Shown: positions 16,913 through 25,593 of the stretch, piece after piece | Layout: each line of letters starts with the position of its first letter | How positions within the stretch are numbered: position 1 is the stretch's first letter | Origin: Microscilla marina ATCC 23134 | Lineage (GTDB): Bacteria > Bacteroidota > Bacteroidia > Cytophagales > Microscillaceae | DNA: 64,000 nucleotides | Assembly (NCBI RefSeq): GCF_000169175.1 | Contig: NZ_AAWS01000001.1 | Span: forward strand, 124,001 to 188,000 | Reading direction: 5' to 3' | Notes under the pieces: generated by a model | Seen by the model: only the letters and a program-made list of their open reading frames with translations | The model's database searches: none | What the model was told of the DNA's origin: nothing | Translations under genes and position numbers: made by a program

Positions 16913-17701
16913 CTAAAATACCACCTTCGTACGGCTATCAGCAAACGCCTGCTTGATGGCTTGTTTGTGGCGATGGGGTAAGGCATTGCCTTTAATGCGT
17001 AATATATTGAGTTTTTGGAGGCTGGGTAAGTCGAGCGGAATGTGCTTGAGTTGATTAAATGATAAGTCTAGCTCCCAAAGTGAAGGCAAGTACTCAATAA
17101 AACCAGGAAAACTTGTCAATTGGTTATTGGATAAATCCAGTACCTTTAATTGGTGCAACTGCTCTAGTTGAGCAGGAGCGTCTTGGAGTTGGTTATGCGC
17201 AAAGTATATTTGCTTAAGATTGTCAAGTTGTGACACAAGCACTGGAAAATGCTCAAAGTTGTTGTGGCTCAAGTCAAGATTTTCTATAGCCTCAAGGTGG
17301 GCTACCGCTTGAGGCAAATCGCTGAACTTATTCTTGCTAAGGTTGAGCGTATGCAGTTGTTGCAGGTTTTTGATTTGAGTGGGCAAAAATGCAAGTTGAT
17401 TGTCAGACAAGTCGAGCCGGGTAAGGTTTTGTAGTAAACCTATCACAGGAGGAAGCTGCAACAACTTATAAGAACGAAGGTTGAGTCGGTTCCAGCGGGT
17501 CATATACAGCACTTGCTGAGGCGTAATGCCTTGGTCTTGCTCCCAATCTACTGCTTTCCAAATGGTGGCAAGCCCCTGTAGAGTTTGTTGAAAAGAGTCA
17601 TAGTTTTGCCCTATGGTAAAGGCAAGTGCTACATTACTTAAGTCATTACTTAGCAGTAAAGCTTCTAATTTTTGTAAATCAGCTTCCGAAGGGTTTAACA
17701 T
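16913..17701 (-). CDS. Leucine-rich-repeat protein B
   Basis: 262 residues. A helical N-terminal cap of ~70 residues (LEALLLSNDLSNVALAF) is followed by about seven LRRs (LDLSDNQLAFLP, LNLSKNKFSDLP, LDLSNNQLTSFP, LDLSFNQLKHIP) and a short C-terminal cap ending KVVF. No signal or membrane segment is present. It is a paralogue of the LRR gene at 14940, on the other side of hemF. Partner unknown. Confidence 0.9.
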   Translation of the reverse strand: MLNPSEADLQKLEALLLSNDLSNVALAFTIGQNYDSFQQTLQGLATIWKAVDWEQDQGITPQQVLYMTRWNRLNLRSYKLLQLPPVIGLLQNLTRLDLSDNQLAFLPTQIKNLQQLHTLNLSKNKFSDLPQAVAHLEAIENLDLSHNNFEHFPVLVSQLDNLKQIYFAHNQLQDAPAQLEQLHQLKVLDLSNNQLTSFPGFIEYLPSLWELDLSFNQLKHIPLDLPSLQKLNILRIKGNALPHRHKQAIKQAFADSRTKVVF

Positions 17702-18079
17702 TTACCAGAAATGGGTTGGTGTAAACAAATAGACAAGTTAGGAGTTATTTTGACAGTAATAAATTATCTCATAGCTAATCGCCGCGTTGAATGCTTTATT
17801 TCTCTTTGAATTCGTGGGAATTTAACATTACTCCAGTGATGATTTAATAACGCTTCAAAATTCATTGCAAGTTGCCAGCCTGGGGCTTTGGCATCCTGCT
17901 GCTGGCAACGATCGGTGGGAATGGCAAAACGAATTATATCATAACTAGAGGTACCCTAAGCATTTTACCAACCCCAACAGTTACTCTTTGGCCGACCAAC
18001 AAGCGTTTGACAAGCAAGAAGATTTTGATGTAATATGTAGGGGCGAACCCAAGTATCGGGCAGGGTGATTACTCAAAAA

Positions 18080-18292
18080 AATGGGCAAATGGGCTTTTTA
18101 GGGGCTTTTCAAGACATCATAGACAGCAAACTAAGAACACCTCAAGAAAACCAATGAGAGGTTATCGCTTACTATGTGGCAGGAACGGTAAAAGGAGAAA
18201 AAGAAAAGCGCGTGAGGGCTGGAATGGACGATTATGTAAGCAAACCGTTGGTAGAAGAAGACATTCAACAAGTATTTGATAGTTTTACATAA
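18080..18292 (+). pseudogene. Remnant of a response-regulator receiver domain
   Basis: The frame ending at TAA 18292 reads VIAYYVAGTVKGEKEK then RVRAGMDDYVSKPLVEEDI, the C-terminal half of a receiver domain with the conserved Lys of the SKP motif. Upstream in the same frame, past an in-frame TGA (18155-18157), DIIDSKLRTPQENQ matches helix 3 and the loop typical of hybrid-kinase receivers. The phospho-acceptor Asp region is not recoverable. It was probably the end of a hybrid histidine kinase that has largely been lost. Confidence 0.65.
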
Positions 18293-18320
18293 AATGGGGC
18301 TAAAGTTTTTAGTAGTAATT

Positions 18321-18380
18321 AGCAGCAAATAATTAGCTATAAGTCCTTAGATACCGATGTGTATCGATGCTACAAGTAAG
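18321..18380 (-). repeat. Dispersed intergenic repeat, copy B
   Basis: On the minus strand, 60 bp matching 22101-22160 at 55 of 60 positions without gaps (cttacttgtagca, ggtatctaagga, atagctaatta, ttgctgct). Copies B and C flank the sensor/phosphatase operon in inverted orientation. Confidence 0.85.
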
Positions 18381-18484
18381 AGGAGCACTTGCTTATGGTA
18401 GTTACACCTATTCATTGTGTTGAATGCTGCCTTGGTACTTTATAATAGCCTACAAAACATATAGCCCTAGCCCCTGTTGAGTTT

Positions 18485-19864
18485 TTAAAGTCTGACGCCC
18501 ACTACGGTGATATCGTCTCGTTGTTCAGTATTTAGTTGATGATCGTTCAGCGCCTGGTGCAAAAAGCGTTTCTGATGTTGCATCGACTTTTCATTGTGGG
18601 CAAAAAGAAGTTTTTTGAGTTTTCTTCTACCAAATTTTTTGCGTCTTTCATTGGCAGCATCACTGTATCCGTCAGTAGTAATATAGATAACATCTCCTAC
18701 CTCAAGGGTAATAGTTTTGTTTGTAAACTCAGGAAGATCTACCCCAAACCATCCACCAATAGAGTAGCGATCGCCTGGCAGTTCTACTAACTCACCCTGA
18801 TGGACTGTATAAAGAGGGCGCTTGGCACCAGCATAAACTACTGCTATCTTCCCGTTTTCGTCGGGTGATGCAATGCGGCAAATACCCAAGTCCATTCCAT
18901 CTTTGTTGTTGCTTGTATCTTGTTTAAGTGCCAGCCTTATGTTATGGTTCAAGACATCCAATATTTGCTCAGGTTCTAATATATGCTTTTCGTTGATAAT
19001 TTGATTGAGCAAAGTGTTGCCAATCATACTCATAAATGCCCCGGCTACACCGTGTCCAGTACAGTCAACTACTGCCAAAAAAGTGTTGTTTTCTACCTGC
19101 GACACCCAGTAAAAGTCGCCACTTACAATATCTTTGGGTAAAAATAAAATGAAATGATCCCTAAAAGCTTTTTCAAAATAGCCAACGACCGGCAAAATAG
19201 CATCCTGAATGTTTTTGGCATACTTAATACTACTGGTAATTTGTTTATTTTTTTCGTCTAGCTCATTATTACGACTTTTAAGCTTTTCTTCCTGGATATG
19301 CAAGTTAAGGTTAGAGCCAATATGAGGGTTGAGTTGTTTTAAAAACTCCAGATATTCAGGTTCAGGATCTTTAAAAAACAGCACCTCCATCACCCCGCTC
19401 AATTGGTTGTTAGAAACAATGGGTTGAACCAATATTTGCCGGATGGGTATTTGTGAGGTAGTAGTATCTAGTATTACTCCTTCGTCTACTTGGGGAGCTA
19501 CAGTAATGGATTCTCGTTTTTTGGCTGCCTGCCCTATCAGGTCTTCGCCATAGCACAAGGTTTCTTTTACCTCGTCGGAACTATCTAATGCAAAGCCAGT
19601 TAAAAAGGTGAGCTCTTTCTCTTCAGGACTGGCAACATACAAACTAGCTCTTACGCCCTCAACGAGTGGAATGAGGTTTTCGAGTAGGTTTTCTGCCCAT
19701 GAATCCAACGCGATGTCTTGGTGCCATTGCATTACATCTACAAATTTGGCAACGGCTAAATCATAAAATTCTTTATTTTCAAGCAAGGTAGGTAATAGTT
19801 TTGGGTGATCAACTAATGGGTTAGTATATAAATTAAGTATAGAAATGGTGAAAAAGACCTCCAT
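18485..19864 (-). CDS. GAF-domain SpoIIE/PP2C-type phosphatase
   Basis: 459 residues from ATG 19864, 20 bases past the stop of the upstream sensor gene. Residues ~40-210 form a GAF-like sensor (ASLYVASPEEKELTFLTGFA, GEDLIGQAAKKRESI), then a short coiled linker (LDEKNKQITSSIKYAKNIQ). The rest is a SpoIIE-type PP2C phosphatase with metal motifs DIVSGDFYW, VDCTGHGVAGAFMS, DGMDLGIC, TTDGYSDA and RDDITVVG. Such enzymes dephosphorylate Ser/Thr on STAS or SiaC-like antagonists. With the upstream GAF/PAS protein it forms a two-gene signalling unit; its substrate is not encoded beside it. Confidence 0.92.
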   Translation of the reverse strand: MEVFFTISILNLYTNPLVDHPKLLPTLLENKEFYDLAVAKFVDVMQWHQDIALDSWAENLLENLIPLVEGVRASLYVASPEEKELTFLTGFALDSSDEVKETLCYGEDLIGQAAKKRESITVAPQVDEGVILDTTTSQIPIRQILVQPIVSNNQLSGVMEVLFFKDPEPEYLEFLKQLNPHIGSNLNLHIQEEKLKSRNNELDEKNKQITSSIKYAKNIQDAILPVVGYFEKAFRDHFILFLPKDIVSGDFYWVSQVENNTFLAVVDCTGHGVAGAFMSMIGNTLLNQIINEKHILEPEQILDVLNHNIRLALKQDTSNNKDGMDLGICRIASPDENGKIAVVYAGAKRPLYTVHQGELVELPGDRYSIGGWFGVDLPEFTNKTITLEVGDVIYITTDGYSDAANERRKKFGRRKLKKLLFAHNEKSMQHQKRFLHQALNDHQLNTEQRDDITVVGVRL

Positions 19865-19883
19865 TTCTTTAAGGCAGGTCTTT

Positions 19884-21611
19884 TTATTTTTTTCCGTTAT
19901 GCCCACCATTGAAAGGTCCCTGTTGTACCAGCTCTGCATTGACTGTTTCCAGAGTCTTTACTGTTTTATTGCGTCCTTCTTGTTCGCCTATTTTGGCAAG
20001 CATTTTCTTTTCTCTTATTTTATACTTGTCTAGTTTTTTCTCCAGAGTTTTATAACGTGTAATATCTACCAAAGCACCCGCCATGCGTAGTGGCTTGCCG
20101 GTGGAATTGCGTTGAATAGTTCCTCTTAACAAAAACCAACGATAACGATTGTTATTGGTACGAAAACGAAATGCTTTCTCAAAGGGTTTGACCGACTTGT
20201 AATTACGCAAATGGTGGTGAAAATGCTCAAAGAATAATCCTCTCGAAGTAGGGTGTACCCGATCATACAAACTACCCAGTCTTTCGGCAAGGGCTGATTC
20301 CTGGTAGCCTAACAAGGTAGAGCATTGACCTGACCACCACACAGGTGTTTCTTGATTCAATATTTCGTTTTCAGGAATGTCCATATCCCATATTCCTTGA
20401 GCAGACCCTTTATTGATTAGTTCGAAGCGTTCATTAATTGTTTGTATAAACGTTTCCTTCTCTTTCATAGTAGTAATGTCGGTAAAAATACCACTGAACA
20501 AAACCGATTTGTCATCTAACATTTCGGGACGTGCTGACCCTGCTACCCATTTTACTGCCCCACCTTGCAGGTTAATCCTGCCTTCCCATTGCCATAAGCT
20601 GAATGTTTCTACTGCTTCAGCCATACTTTCTTCAAAAGACGGCAAATCATCAGGGTGGATAAGGTTTTTGAATACCTCAATATCTTCAAAATCATGGAGG
20701 TTTTCGCCAAAAATATCGGCAATACCACTACTGGTATAAGGAAGTTGGTGGGTGCCGTTAGGAAAAACTTGATACTGAAATATCATACCAGGCACAGCAG
20801 AAGTCATTCGGTTGAAATTTGCCTGTTCCTGTCTCAGTTTTTTCTGTTCTTTTTCTAACTTCTCTTTTACTTCACGCATCTCTTGCCCTTTTGCCTTTGA
20901 TTCCTGAAGCAAGTATTCGAGTTCTTTGCTTTTACGCTGCATTTCTTCTTGAGTAGCCACCAACTCTTCGTTATTTTGGCGCATTTCTTCTTCGGCAGCC
21001 CTCAAGCGCTCTGCCTGAAGAAGGGACTCGTGAAGTAGTTTTTTTGTTTTGATATTGTTTTGAATGCTTTGGAGCATTGCTGCTGCGCTTCTGCCAAGTC
21101 GGTTGAGCAGATCTAAGTATTTTTCGTCGAGATTATGCAAATATACGAACTCTAATACTCCGTACACCTCTTCATTAAAAATCAGGGGTATCACAGCCAT
21201 ACTACGTGCACTTAACTGACCCGACGAAGAGTTTACGTACACATTTTGAAGTGGAATATCTTTTAAAAAGGAGCTACGGTATGACTTTGCTACTTGTCCG
21301 ACTACACTTTCACCTATATCAAACGAAGTTTTACCCATTGATTTTTCGGTACAGGCATACCCACCTCTAAACTCTAAGCAGTTTTTTTTGGTGTTTCTGA
21401 CGAAAAATGCGCCTCTCATGGCTTCTGTCAGGGTACACAAGTAACCAATGATGGCTTCAGAGAAGTCTTCTATCGACTTGTCGTAGTTTTCTCTCAAAAC
21501 ATCATCAAATTTAGTTAAATTTGAGTCTAGCCAAAGGCGTTCCTGAATGTCTTTAGTGACAGTCACTTTACTGTTTGTGTTATTGTCAGGGGTTTCATTA
21601 TTTGCCTGCAT
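19884..21611 (-). CDS. GAF-coiled coil-PAS-PAS sensor protein
   Basis: 575 residues. A GAF domain (~residues 40-190) is followed by a long Glu/Lys-rich coiled coil (~190-275), then two PAS folds with PAC endings (FSGIFTDITTMKEKE; MAGALVDITRYKTLE), the second of the PAS_3 type (FEKAFRFRTNNNRYRWFLLRGT). No histidine kinase, GGDEF or phosphatase domain follows. It probably works through the SpoIIE phosphatase encoded 20 bases downstream, for example by direct binding. No membrane segment is present. Confidence 0.88.
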   Translation of the reverse strand: MQANNETPDNNTNSKVTVTKDIQERLWLDSNLTKFDDVLRENYDKSIEDFSEAIIGYLCTLTEAMRGAFFVRNTKKNCLEFRGGYACTEKSMGKTSFDIGESVVGQVAKSYRSSFLKDIPLQNVYVNSSSGQLSARSMAVIPLIFNEEVYGVLEFVYLHNLDEKYLDLLNRLGRSAAAMLQSIQNNIKTKKLLHESLLQAERLRAAEEEMRQNNEELVATQEEMQRKSKELEYLLQESKAKGQEMREVKEKLEKEQKKLRQEQANFNRMTSAVPGMIFQYQVFPNGTHQLPYTSSGIADIFGENLHDFEDIEVFKNLIHPDDLPSFEESMAEAVETFSLWQWEGRINLQGGAVKWVAGSARPEMLDDKSVLFSGIFTDITTMKEKETFIQTINERFELINKGSAQGIWDMDIPENEILNQETPVWWSGQCSTLLGYQESALAERLGSLYDRVHPTSRGLFFEHFHHHLRNYKSVKPFEKAFRFRTNNNRYRWFLLRGTIQRNSTGKPLRMAGALVDITRYKTLEKKLDKYKIREKKMLAKIGEQEGRNKTVKTLETVNAELVQQGPFNGGHNGKK

Positions 21612-22162
21612 TATGCTTGTGGATTAGTAAATTGTTGTGAATAACTAACAGGTACATAAAAATGGGGTGAAAAATATGTTGATAAATGGTCAAATTTTGT
21701 TCCAAAAACTTCAATGACTTGTTGTTAATTGCCATGTACAACTTACAAGCTTATTGAATTGTTTTAAAACCTATTGAACATTTTGTGTTAAACAATGGCT
21801 TTTGCAACTATTGATCTGGTTTACAGCATTATAGTTTTTGTTTTGTTTTTCTGTTGAGATGAACAATTGTTGGGAAAATAACTATTTGGTATGGTATATA
21901 CTAGCTTTATAGATGTATGTTTTATCGTGTTTTGCTATAAAAATAAGACTTATATTGTTTTTAACCAAAAAATTACACAATGAATTGAATTTAAGCAAAT
22001 TGTTTTAAAAATAGTGTTAAACTAAATTGAGCTAAGTACCGAGGCAGAATTAAATATATCTAATGAGTAGGTGCAACAGCTATACTATGAGCGAGTTACC
22101 CTTACTTGTAGCACCGATATACATGGGTATCTAAGGATTTATAGCTAATTACTTGCTGCTAC
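21612..22162. other. Intergenic region with repeat C
   Basis: AT-rich, no open gene. Holds dispersed repeat copy C at its left-facing end next to the HD gene stop. Confidence 0.6.
22101..22160 (+). repeat. Dispersed intergenic repeat, copy C
   Basis: 60 bp matching copy B (minus strand, 18321-18380) at 55 of 60 positions. It is bounded by gtagca (22109) and tgctgctac (22154-22162), like copy D, and abuts the 3' end of the HD gene. Confidence 0.85.
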
Positions 22163-23509
22163 TTATAACCAACGCACCAATTCTTTTTTGCGGGTAGTAA
22201 CTAATATGGCGCAAGCCTGGGCGATGTGACTGACCAAGTCGCGGTTTACCAACCTCAGAAAGGTTTCGGGGGCAATGCTACCCAAGAACATTTGCCGGGC
22301 AATGTCCATTGACTTTTTAGTTTCTTTATCACCCAGTAGTTTATAAGTAAAAGCCCCAATGGGAGAGTTTTTGATGTCGAAGCTGGTATCGCTGGTTCTG
22401 CCATACTCTAACAAGCGATAGATGGTATCGTTGTACGCTAGGTGGTCAGATAACTCAATAGGGGGGAGGTAATCTTCGGCTTTTTCTACCCCATCGATGA
22501 TCCCATCGCCCAAAAATAATGAAACAGGAGCATCGCCTCCAGTTACTTTTGCCAAGGCTTCTACAATGGTAATAGCCAAAATTTTTACCTGAAGGTACTC
22601 TTCCGAAGTTTGTAAGTTATGGTGTGCCTGTTGTTTTAAAAGTACTAAATATTGCTCATCAGGAGCCCCTTTGTAATGATGAAATATGTTTTGAGGGTCA
22701 AGACAAGACAAAAAACCCTCCATTTTACTTAAGGCCACTCTATAGTCTTGGTTGTAGTACACTCCTGGTCTCCATAGCATGTCGTTGGTTTCGGGCAGCA
22801 AAGCCCAGGTGTTGTCTAAAAACCTGCCTATATCTTTATCGGCAAAGTTTTCTACATCACGATTGGCAAGCCCGGCTGCCAGGCGAACCATTTGTTCTAT
22901 ATCAGACAAGGCCAGTGAAAGTTGATACTTGGGGAAACAGTGCTGAATGCGTAATTCCAGGTGGTCAAAACAATTCATTCCCTGGTCATCTTTAGGCCTG
23001 AAGGGAATGGTGGCTTCTATACAAGCCACTATAGTCATGAGGTCTTTAGCTTTTAGGAAATCTTTTAGGTAACTAACCGCTACCCAAGCGCTCAAAAATT
23101 CATTCAACCCTGCATCTGGCTTTAACAACTGTCCTGGAGCAAAATTGAACAAATCCAGGCATAAATCGATTAAGTAATCTTCGGATAAGTCATTCTTAAG
23201 GTGCACTCCTTGCTCGTTTACGGTAACTACCTGTAGCACCAAATCCTCGAACTGGGGTAAAAAACACTTATCTACCTGATAATACACCACATCGTGAAAC
23301 AATCCCGCCAGTATTTGTAAGGGTGCCATATCGTGGCATACATTCAGTACATGTTCAGTGGTATGAAATTTACGTTTGCCATTGTCCATACAGCTATAGA
23401 TAAATACGGCATACTTTTCACAAATTTTAGGAGGAATGTCTAGGTGCAGGCGCACGAAAGCTTCCTGAAAAAGGTCAATTAATTGATGGATAGGAGATTG
23501 TTTTTGCAT
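22163..23509 (-). CDS. HD-superfamily hydrolase-like protein
   Basis: 448 residues. The N-terminal ~90 residues contain an HD-type metal site: KFHTTEHVLNVCHDM, then LQILAGLFHDVVYYQ, similar to the small predicted metal-dependent phosphohydrolases of COG4339. The remaining ~350 residues are helical, with no domain I can name; conserved-looking segments are EATIPFRPKD and FLGSIAPETFLRLVNRD. It is encoded 41 bases after the AI-2E transporter gene on the same strand, a likely operon. It may act on a nucleotide or phosphorylated metabolite; the substrate is unknown. Confidence 0.7.
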   Translation of the reverse strand: MQKQSPIHQLIDLFQEAFVRLHLDIPPKICEKYAVFIYSCMDNGKRKFHTTEHVLNVCHDMAPLQILAGLFHDVVYYQVDKCFLPQFEDLVLQVVTVNEQGVHLKNDLSEDYLIDLCLDLFNFAPGQLLKPDAGLNEFLSAWVAVSYLKDFLKAKDLMTIVACIEATIPFRPKDDQGMNCFDHLELRIQHCFPKYQLSLALSDIEQMVRLAAGLANRDVENFADKDIGRFLDNTWALLPETNDMLWRPGVYYNQDYRVALSKMEGFLSCLDPQNIFHHYKGAPDEQYLVLLKQQAHHNLQTSEEYLQVKILAITIVEALAKVTGGDAPVSLFLGDGIIDGVEKAEDYLPPIELSDHLAYNDTIYRLLEYGRTSDTSFDIKNSPIGAFTYKLLGDKETKKSMDIARQMFLGSIAPETFLRLVNRDLVSHIAQACAILVTTRKKELVRWL

Positions 23510-23550
23510 ATTGCCTTGTCCTTATGAGTTGTTATTTTACCATCGTTTAT

Positions 23551-24741
23551 TTACTTGTTATCCTTTTGCTCAAACTGATGTTTGATTCGCTCACTTTTGC
23601 GCTCTAGTTTTAACTGGTACCCAGCTGCATCTGCCTTGAAAATATAGTATTGGGTGTACCCCAACCTTAACTCAATAAACGATACCCGAAGAATGGTATA
23701 TACTGGAATAGCAGCGATCATGCCTAAACCGCCTGACAATGCTGCTCCAGCAAAAATAGCAATGAATATTTCCAACGGGTGTGCTTTTACACTCTTAGAA
23801 AATATAAAAGGCTGCAGAAAAATGTTGTCAGTGAGTTGAGCACTGGCAAACACCGTAAATGTTTTTAAGGTAATCCAGGCGTATTCATTAGAAGTTACCT
23901 CGAATACTGAGTTAAGCGTGGTGGTAGAAATAATGACAAACAAGGCAAAAATAAAGCCTAGGGTAGGACCAAAGTAAGGAATGAGGTTAAACAAAGCTGC
24001 TGCTGCCGCAATTAATAAAGCATAGCGTCCTGCTACCCCTGCAATAGTAAGACCTACCGATATAATGGTAAAAATGACAATAATTTGGATAAGCAACCCC
24101 ACCAAATAGCTGGTAAGTCGTCGCTCTATTTTATATATAGTAGTCACTACCACCTCGAAATAATGGTTAGGAATGGCCGCCAATAAGGTGTGGCGGATCA
24201 AACCTTTTTCATAAAGAAAAAAGAAAGTAATAAAACTTACTGCTAATATATAAAGAAACAAAGTGCCAGCAAACCCCAATATATAGTTTAGAATGGCTCC
24301 TACATTGATGCCCTCAACAAAATTGAGCAGGTTTTGGGTAATGTCTTGCAGCAAAAAGCCTGGTTTTTTATTTACCTGAAAGTTCTTGATTAAAAACGAC
24401 TCAACCGACGCAATGGGTTTTTGTATCTGGTCGAGCAAACTCTGGTAATCAAGGTTGCTCAGCAGGTTAATCTGATCAGAAATGATAGGCGCAAAAAGTA
24501 GTAAGAACAAACTGGATAGTGTAATAAGTAGAGCAAAAGAAAACACAATGGCAATGCTTCGGGGTATTTTCAGACGAAAAACCTCTACACTTGTTACATA
24601 GTCGGTAATGGGGCGCAGAATAGAAGATATAATCAGTGATATGAGCAGGTAAATAACAATGTCAGAAAACACCCACCCTATTACGATTGCGACAAGCACT
24701 ATAAACAATAAATTAAGAGTGGCTCTGTGTAGTAAAAACAT
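23551..24741 (-). CDS. AI-2E family transporter (PerM/UPF0118)
   Basis: 396 residues with about seven to eight membrane segments arranged as in the PF01594 family: two N-terminal helices, a third helix (SIAIVFSFALLITLSSLF), a soluble region (~75-150), then the C-terminal pairs including GRYALLIAAAAALFNLIPYFGPTLGF and the conserved end FIAIFAGAALSGGLGMIAAIPVYT. Family members export small solutes, AI-2 or Na+/H+; specificity cannot be read here. A charged 35-residue C-terminal tail follows. Probably cotranscribed with the HD gene downstream. Confidence 0.93.
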   Translation of the reverse strand: MFLLHRATLNLLFIVLVAIVIGWVFSDIVIYLLISLIISSILRPITDYVTSVEVFRLKIPRSIAIVFSFALLITLSSLFLLLFAPIISDQINLLSNLDYQSLLDQIQKPIASVESFLIKNFQVNKKPGFLLQDITQNLLNFVEGINVGAILNYILGFAGTLFLYILAVSFITFFFLYEKGLIRHTLLAAIPNHYFEVVVTTIYKIERRLTSYLVGLLIQIIVIFTIISVGLTIAGVAGRYALLIAAAAALFNLIPYFGPTLGFIFALFVIISTTTLNSVFEVTSNEYAWITLKTFTVFASAQLTDNIFLQPFIFSKSVKAHPLEIFIAIFAGAALSGGLGMIAAIPVYTILRVSFIELRLGYTQYYIFKADAAGYQLKLERKSERIKHQFEQKDNK

Positions 24742-25191
24742 GTATAAAGTGAGTTACAAATTAAATTTTTAATTACATGGTACAATCAAACTATTCTTAC
24801 CTATACTATTTTTTGCCCTGATTCGCGTCCCCACCACCAATTTTATGAGGTTCTGGTCTGTTGTATAAGGACATAACCTTTAAGTAGATGCGGGTGTTTT
24901 TAAAAAAATAGTCAGAGTATGCGTCATAAAACCTGGAGCTCGTCTCTATTTTTTGAATGATTTGCAGCTCATTATTAAAAGCCGAGATGAGTTTTTATTG
25001 TTAAATCAATAATTTTTAATAAAGTTATAAATAAATATCAGGCACCAAAAACTGTAGCTTAGAAAAATAGCAAGTTATGCTAACATTAACATAACTTATT
25101 GATTTTATGTCTCTTAATTGATATAACTTTGATTGGTAACCCAGGTTTTGATAAGTTTATTTACCTCTGTGAGAAATAATTTTATTTTTTT

Positions 25192-25407
25192 TTGAAAAAA
25201 AATATAGGCGCTTGTCATTTTTTACTGCTATCGGCATTGTTACAAGTGAATCCTGATAACTCAGTTATCGCCCAAACCCTTAACCAGTACATCCTTTTAA
25301 GTTTTAATATGCACTATCCTTTACAACCACATCCTTTAATCGGTTGTATCTCTGATACCAGACAATGCAATAAAATTATTGAACCTTCGAAAAAACAAAA
25401 AGCGTAG
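25192..25407 (+). CDS. Possible small exported peptide or sRNA gene
   Basis: 71-codon frame starting with TTG: MKKNIGACHFLLLSALLQVN looks like a weak signal peptide with an AQ end (SVIAQ). The stop codon lies inside the stem of a strong terminator (25398-25436), and taactttg at 25124 could be a promoter. So a transcript is likely; whether it is translated is doubtful because of the TTG start and atypical composition. Confidence 0.3.
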   Translation: MKKNIGACHFLLLSALLQVNPDNSVIAQTLNQYILLSFNMHYPLQPHPLIGCISDTRQCNKIIEPSKKQKA

Positions 25408-25436
25408 AGATTTAATCATCTTTACGCTTTTTTTTG
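25398..25436 (+). terminator. Intrinsic terminator
   Basis: Stem aaaagcgtagagat/atctttacgctttt (one mismatch) followed by a T-run. It implies a plus-strand transcript ending here with no conventional gene before it. Confidence 0.85.
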
Positions 25437-25540
25437 CTTGAGCCAACGCAAAAATGCACTCATCAAATAAAAAAATCAACGAGTTGATCGTGAGTACCGA
25501 CGCTGTTCTGTCATTTACTATTATTCAAACTTACCCTATT

Positions 25541-25564
25541 TTGTGTAAAGGTTTTCTATTTTTG
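25541..25564 (+). promoter_or_regulatory. Putative prmC promoter
   Basis: tatttttg (25557-25564) fits the -7 box TAnnTTTG and is followed by CC. A TTG (25541-25543) sits 13 bases upstream of it. The inferred start of transcription lies about 23 bases before the prmC ATG. Confidence 0.5.
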
Positions 25565-25593
25565 CCTGCCAAAAATAAGCCTCAATAAATTAC

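Larger units (their letters stand above)
17702..18484. other. Decayed region with receiver-domain remnant and repeat B
   Basis: 783 bp without an intact gene. It contains the response-regulator remnant at 18080-18292 and dispersed repeat copy B at 18321-18380. The part from 17702 to 18080 shows no recognisable element. Confidence 0.6.
24742..25593. other. Long intergenic region before prmC
   Basis: 852 bp. Holds a possible small gene or RNA (25192-25407), its terminator and the prmC promoter. The part 24742-25180 is AT-rich and shows no gene; taactttg at 25124-25131 matches a -7 box that could drive the small transcript. Confidence 0.55.
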
